Assembly: GCF_900113935.1 (NCBI RefSeq)
Contig: NZ_FORF01000009.1
Span: 1 to 64,000, forward strand
DNA length: 64,000 nucleotides
Direction of reading: 5' to 3'
DNA from: Aquamicrobium aerolatum DSM 21857
GTDB lineage: Bacteria; Pseudomonadota; Alphaproteobacteria; Rhizobiales; Rhizobiaceae
The notes under the pieces are model-generated. The model was not told where the DNA came from. It worked only from the letters and a program-made list of their open reading frames with translations, and did not search any database. Made by a program: the position numbers and the translations under genes. This document shows positions 60,466-64,000 of the stretch, piece after piece (the first letter of the stretch is position 1; the number at the start of each line of letters is the position of its first letter).

Positions 60466-62469
60466 ATGAAACGCCTGATGGGAGGAACAGGTTTGGAGCA
60501 CGCTTCGACCTCGCTCGATACGTTTCCGAAATATCTGCTGCTGAACGCCCGGCGTTTTGCCGATCGGCCAGCGATGCGCCACAAGGATTACGGCATCTGG
60601 CAGAGCTGGACATGGGCACAGCAACGAGATGAAATCCGCGCTTTTGCCATAGGACTGCAGGAGATGGGCCTTCGCCATGGCGACAAGGTTGCCATCGTCG
60701 GCGCCAATCGTCCCCGGCTCTACTGGACATTTGCAGCCGCCCAGTCGGTCGGCGCGGTGCCGGTGCCGGTCTATTCCGACGCCGTGGCCGAAGAAATGAG
60801 CTATGTGCTCGATCATGCAGGCGTGAAGTTTGCGGTGGTGCAGGATCAGGAGCAGGTCGACAAGGTTTTGTCGTTTCGCGACAGGATGCCGACGCTTGAG
60901 CACATCATCTATGATGAGCCGCGCGGCCTGCGAGACTATGCCCACGACGGACTGAGCGATTTCGGAGATGTGCAGGCACGCGGTGAGGCGGCCATGCGGG
61001 ACGATGCGGGGCGGGCCGCGCGCTGGGAAGAGGCGATTGGCAAGGCCAGCGGCAGCGACGTTACGGTGATGCTCTACACTTCGGGCACCACCGGACGCTC
61101 CAAAGGGGTGATGATCACCGCAGCGGGTGCGGTGGATGCGGCAGTCGGAACCGCCTCATTCGACCAGCTCAGCGAAAAAGACAGCGTGCTTGCCTATCTG
61201 CCCTTGGCCTGGGTTGGTGACCACTATCTCAATTATGCGCAAGGATATGTTTCGGGCCTGTGCATGAACTGTCCGGAAAGCCAGCAGACGGTGGCGCAGG
61301 ATCTGCGCGAAATCGGCCCGACATTCTACTTCGCACCGCCGCGGGTGTTTGAAGGATTGCTGACCAGCGTGACCATTCGCATGGAAGATGGCGGCTGGTT
61401 CAAGAAATGGATGTTCCGCAAATTCATCGACGTGGCGCGCCGTCATGGCGAGGCGATTCTTGAGAAGCGGCCGGTGCCGTTGACGGGCCGGCTCGCCTAC
61501 GGACTTGGAGAGTTCATTCTCTATGGACCGCTCAAAAACGTTCTGGGGATGTCGAACATTCGCGTCGCCTACACGGCCGGCGAGGCCATCGGCACGGACC
61601 TGTTTTCGTTTTTCCGTTCACTGGGGATCAACCTGAAGCAACTGTACGGCCAGACGGAAGCGTTCCTCTATGTGACGGCGCAGAAAGACGGCAATGTCCG
61701 CGCGGATACCGTCGGTCCGGCAGCCCCGGATGTCGACATTCGCATAGCGGATAATGGGGAAGTGCAGTTCCGCTCGCCTGGCATGTTCTCGGGCTACTAC
61801 AAGGAAGAGGACAAGACGACAGAAACGCTGACCGACGACGGGTATGTAAAGACCGGCGACGCGGGGTTTTTCGAGGCGGATGGCCAGCTCCGCATCATCG
61901 ATCGCGCCAAGGATGTCGGAAAACTGCGCGATGGTGCTCTTTTTGCGCCGAAATACATCGAGAACATGCTGAAATTCTTCCCGAACATCAAGGAAGCGGT
62001 GGCTTTCGGCGATGGGCGCGATTTTGCGGCTGCGTTCCTCAATATCGACCTGACTGCCGTCGGCGACTGGGCCGAACGCAACAACATCGCCTATGCGTCC
62101 TATCAGGAGCTGGCGGGTCATCCTCTGGTCTACGAGATGATCGCCAAGAATGTGGATGAGACGAACCGCAGACTTTCCCACGAGCCGATGATGGCCGGTG
62201 GGCAGATCAGGCGTTTCCTCATCCTGCACAAGGAGTTGGACGCGGACGATGGCGAGCTGACCCGCACGCAGAAGGTCCGGCGTTCGTTCATCGCGGAACG
62301 CTACGGCGAATTGATCGAAGCGCTTTACGACGGCTCGCCGGAGAAATTCGTCTCAACGGAAGTCACCTATGAAGACGGGCGGAAGGGCAGAATTAGCGCG
62401 ACGGTCACGATCGTCGATGCCAAGACCTATTCTCCGGCCGCAGCACCGGTTCAGGAGGCCGCGGAATGA
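60466..62469 (+). CDS. AMP-dependent acyl-CoA synthetase (long-chain type)
   Basis: A 667-residue adenylate-forming enzyme of the COG1022 long-chain group. The P-loop motif is VTVMLYTSGTTGRSKGVM (near residue 205), then the LKQLYGQTEAFLYVT motif (near 390) and DGYVKTGDAGFFEADGQLRIIDRAKDVGK, with the conserved D and R that bind AMP-ribose. It activates a carboxylic acid with CoA. Starts: ATG at 60466 with AAAGG upstream, or TTG at 60493 just after a very good GGAGGA. The stop overlaps livG, so import and activation of the substrate appear to be coupled. Confidence 0.9.
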   Translation: MKRLMGGTGLEHASTSLDTFPKYLLLNARRFADRPAMRHKDYGIWQSWTWAQQRDEIRAFAIGLQEMGLRHGDKVAIVGANRPRLYWTFAAAQSVGAVPVPVYSDAVAEEMSYVLDHAGVKFAVVQDQEQVDKVLSFRDRMPTLEHIIYDEPRGLRDYAHDGLSDFGDVQARGEAAMRDDAGRAARWEEAIGKASGSDVTVMLYTSGTTGRSKGVMITAAGAVDAAVGTASFDQLSEKDSVLAYLPLAWVGDHYLNYAQGYVSGLCMNCPESQQTVAQDLREIGPTFYFAPPRVFEGLLTSVTIRMEDGGWFKKWMFRKFIDVARRHGEAILEKRPVPLTGRLAYGLGEFILYGPLKNVLGMSNIRVAYTAGEAIGTDLFSFFRSLGINLKQLYGQTEAFLYVTAQKDGNVRADTVGPAAPDVDIRIADNGEVQFRSPGMFSGYYKEEDKTTETLTDDGYVKTGDAGFFEADGQLRIIDRAKDVGKLRDGALFAPKYIENMLKFFPNIKEAVAFGDGRDFAAAFLNIDLTAVGDWAERNNIAYASYQELAGHPLVYEMIAKNVDETNRRLSHEPMMAGGQIRRFLILHKELDADDGELTRTQKVRRSFIAERYGELIEALYDGSPEKFVSTEVTYEDGRKGRISATVTIVDAKTYSPAAAPVQEAAE

Positions 62470-63290
62470 ACGCGCATGTTGCGACGAAACCGCTGACCAG
62501 TCTGGATGACGGCATCGCCAAGGGCGACATGCTGCTAAAGGTCGACAACGTATCCCTGTCTTTCGGCGGCGTGAAGGCGATCACCGACATTTCGCTCGAC
62601 ATTCGCAAGGGAGAGATCCGCGCCATCATCGGACCGAATGGCGCCGGCAAGACGTCGATGCTCAATGTCATCAATGGCTTTTACACACCGCAGCAGGGCG
62701 TCATCACATTTCGCGGCAAGCAGCGACGCGCGATGAAGCCGCATCATGCGGTGCTTCAGGGTATCGCCCGCACCTTCCAGAACGTGGCCTTGTTCAAGGG
62801 CATGACGACGCTGGAAAACATCATGGCTGGGCGGTCGGTGCATATGAAGCGCAACATGCTTTGGCAGATGTTGTGGCATGGGCCAGCGTTGCGCGAGGAA
62901 ATCGAACATCGCGAGAAAGTCGAGGAAATCATCGACTTTCTCGAGATCGAGCACATCCGCCGCACCCCTGTCGGCAAGCTGCCCTATGGCTTGCAAAAGC
63001 GCGTCGAGCTTGGCCGTGCGCTGGCGATGGAGCCGTCATTGCTCCTGCTCGATGAGCCGATGGCAGGCATGAATCTGGAAGAGAAAGAAGACATGAGCCG
63101 GTTCATTATCGACGTGAACCAGCAGCGCGGTACGACAATCGCCCTGATCGAGCACGATATGGGCGTGGTCATGGACCTTTCTGATCGGGTGGTCGTTCTG
63201 GACTACGGCAAGAAGATTGCCGACGGCGCGCCCGAGGAGGTGAAGAATGACCAGGCGGTCATCGATGCCTATCTGGGCGTAGCGCATTGA
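62466..63290 (+). CDS. livG: Branched-chain-amino-acid-type ABC transporter ATPase (LivG)
   Basis: A 274-residue ATPase of the Liv group. Walker A is IGPNGAGKTSML (near residue 58), the Q loop VLQGIARTFQNVALF, the signature LPYGLQKRVELGRAL and Walker B LLLLDEPMAGMN. The long insertion between Q loop and signature (MAGRSVHMKRNMLWQMLWHG) and the LivG-type C-terminus IADGAPEEVKNDQAVIDAYLG support the subgroup. Its ATG overlaps the acyl-CoA synthetase stop (ATGA). Such sets often import aromatic or fatty acids rather than amino acids when placed beside a CoA ligase (inference). Confidence 0.92.
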   Translation: MNAHVATKPLTSLDDGIAKGDMLLKVDNVSLSFGGVKAITDISLDIRKGEIRAIIGPNGAGKTSMLNVINGFYTPQQGVITFRGKQRRAMKPHHAVLQGIARTFQNVALFKGMTTLENIMAGRSVHMKRNMLWQMLWHGPALREEIEHREKVEEIIDFLEIEHIRRTPVGKLPYGLQKRVELGRALAMEPSLLLLDEPMAGMNLEEKEDMSRFIIDVNQQRGTTIALIEHDMGVVMDLSDRVVVLDYGKKIADGAPEEVKNDQAVIDAYLGVAH

Positions 63291-63305
63291 TGGAAAGGAA
63301 CTGGA

Positions 63306-63449
63306 ATGGACGCTGTCATGATCTCGCCCCTGATCGCTCTGGCGGCAGGAGTGCTCATCCTCGTGATGCCGCGACTGCTGAACTACATCGTGGCGCTTTA
63401 TCTCATCATCATCGGCCTCGTGGGGTTGTTTCCACAACTCGCGGGCTGA
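63306..63449 (+). CDS. Small membrane protein, DUF3096-like
   Basis: A 47-residue frame lies between livG and livH, with GAAAGGAACTGG before the ATG. The product has two hydrophobic stretches separated by a short turn: ISPLIALAAGVLILVMP and LLNYIVALYLIIIGLVGLFP. This layout, with the proline and RLLNYIVA in the middle, matches what I recall of the DUF3096 family of small proteobacterial membrane proteins. It may be an accessory part of the Liv transporter or a passenger in its operon. Overlapping frames give only non-conserved peptides. Confidence 0.72.
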   Translation: MDAVMISPLIALAAGVLILVMPRLLNYIVALYLIIIGLVGLFPQLAG

Positions 63450-63484
63450 TTGCAGGCCGAACAAACCACTAAAGGGACGCCGGA

Positions 63485-64000
63485 ATGGAATTCATACATC
63501 CGATCCTGATCAAGCCGTTCGCGGACATGGTGTCCGCGCCCGACTTTCTGGTCCAGGTGCTGTGGGAGGGGATCGTTTCCGGCGTTCTCTATGCGCTGAT
63601 CGCGCTGGGGTTCGTGCTGATCTTCAAGTCGTCGCGCATTCTCAATTTCGCGCAGGGCATCATGGTGGTGTTTGCGGCGCTGACACTCGTGGGGCTTTAT
63701 GAACGCGGCGTGCCAGCCTGGCTTGCCCTGCCGCTGACACTGGGCGTGATGCTGGTGCTTGCGATCGGTATTGAGCGCGTCGTGTTGCGGCCGCTGGTGA
63801 ACCAGCCCGACATCATCCTGTTCATGGCGACTATCGGCATCACGATGTTCCTGATCGGTCTCGGCGAGACGATCTTCGGCGGCGAGAACAAGCGGATGAT
63901 CACCGAAGAGCTCGGCATTCCCACCGGCAATTTCATTTTCGAACCGTTTGGCGGTTTCGTCTCGATCGAACAGAAAGATCTGACTGCGGTCATCGGAGCC
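63485..64000 (+). CDS. livH: Branched-chain-amino-acid-type ABC permease (LivH), 3' end outside the window
   Basis: The first 172 residues are present and the frame is open to the window edge. The N-terminal helices show WEGIVSGVLYALIALGFVLIFKSSRILNFAQGIMVVFAALT, where ILNFAQG is the LivH signature, followed by IERVVLRPLVNQPDIILFMATIGITMFL. The ATG lies 36 bases after the DUF3096-like stop. livM, the binding protein and livF should follow to the right of the window, which is expectation from the family. Confidence 0.94.
   Translation, partial: MEFIHPILIKPFADMVSAPDFLVQVLWEGIVSGVLYALIALGFVLIFKSSRILNFAQGIMVVFAALTLVGLYERGVPAWLALPLTLGVMLVLAIGIERVVLRPLVNQPDIILFMATIGITMFLIGLGETIFGGENKRMITEELGIPTGNFIFEPFGGFVSIEQKDLTAVIGA

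Noticed and set aside
63287-63472. 61-codon frame starting at 63287 as the gene between livG and livH
   Set aside because: Its product is polar and arginine/histidine-rich without any pattern; the frame at 63306-63449 gives two clean membrane helices and a better ribosome-binding site.

Overview
The window looks like chromosomal DNA of a Rhizobiales alphaproteobacterium, close to the Phyllobacteriaceae/Brucellaceae. The base composition is GC-rich throughout. Supporting signs are a formyl-methionine tRNA with hairpin-rich DNA upstream (in this order it usually closes the rRNA operon), short palindromic intergenic repeats of a kind I associate with Rhizobiales, an IclR-type regulator divergent from pcaIJF, two TRAP transporters, an allantoinase/OHCU-decarboxylase fusion, membrane urate oxidase PuuD and ExoD. 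I see no phage, transposase, integrase or CRISPR, so most of it reads as core or metabolic-accessory chromosome.

Layout. 1-320: tRNA-fMet with a duplicated 5' fragment. 0.5-4.7 kb: a GNAT acetyltransferase, then a TRAP transporter (dctP-dctQ-dctM) with an overlapping winged-helix regulator. 4.9-11.6 kb: a PotD/B/C/A-type ABC importer co-oriented with an ATZ/TRZ-type amidohydrolase and an M20 dipeptidase; the substrate is unknown. 11.7-15.1 kb: a HipO-like amidohydrolase (minus), a phosphoribosyltransferase and a TTC38/StaR-like TPR protein. 15.2-18.0 kb: xylBA for xylose use. 18.3-21.8 kb: an IclR regulator divergent from pcaIJF, the last steps of the beta-ketoadipate pathway. 21.9-34.6 kb: a purine-degradation block (nucleoside deaminase, allA, allE, puuE-uraD fusion, uraH, xdhABC, dps, a LysR regulator, puuD, guaD) covering guanine to glyoxylate plus urea except the allantoate amidohydrolase step.

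34.6-40.2 kb (minus): a DUF4130-UdgX uracil-DNA protein coupled to a DNA-repair radical-SAM protein, preceded by a PuuA-like glutamine synthetase homologue and a class-III aminotransferase. 40.3-45.2 kb: a small secreted protein, a WD40/CobW pair with a histidine-rich loop, a creatininase-family amidohydrolase, a MarR regulator and an EamA exporter. 45.3-52.3 kb: a LacI regulator that appears to start with CTG, a 2-hydroxyacid dehydrogenase, a class-I glutamine amidotransferase, and a split TRAP system (dctP on plus; dctQ-dctM on minus with exoD between) with a possible 25-codon leader overlapping dctQ. 52.7-56.1 kb: a fused indolepyruvate ferredoxin oxidoreductase.

56.2-64.0 kb: a GGDEF-EAL protein, a FeeM/autoinducer-synthase-like acyltransferase, a Crp-family regulator lacking an FNR iron-sulfur cluster, an acyl-CoA synthetase, livG, a 47-residue DUF3096-like membrane protein and livH (cut by the window end). 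This stretch, the UdgX/radical-SAM pair, the CobW/WD40 pair and the unassigned ABC-amidohydrolase-peptidase operon are the least described parts.
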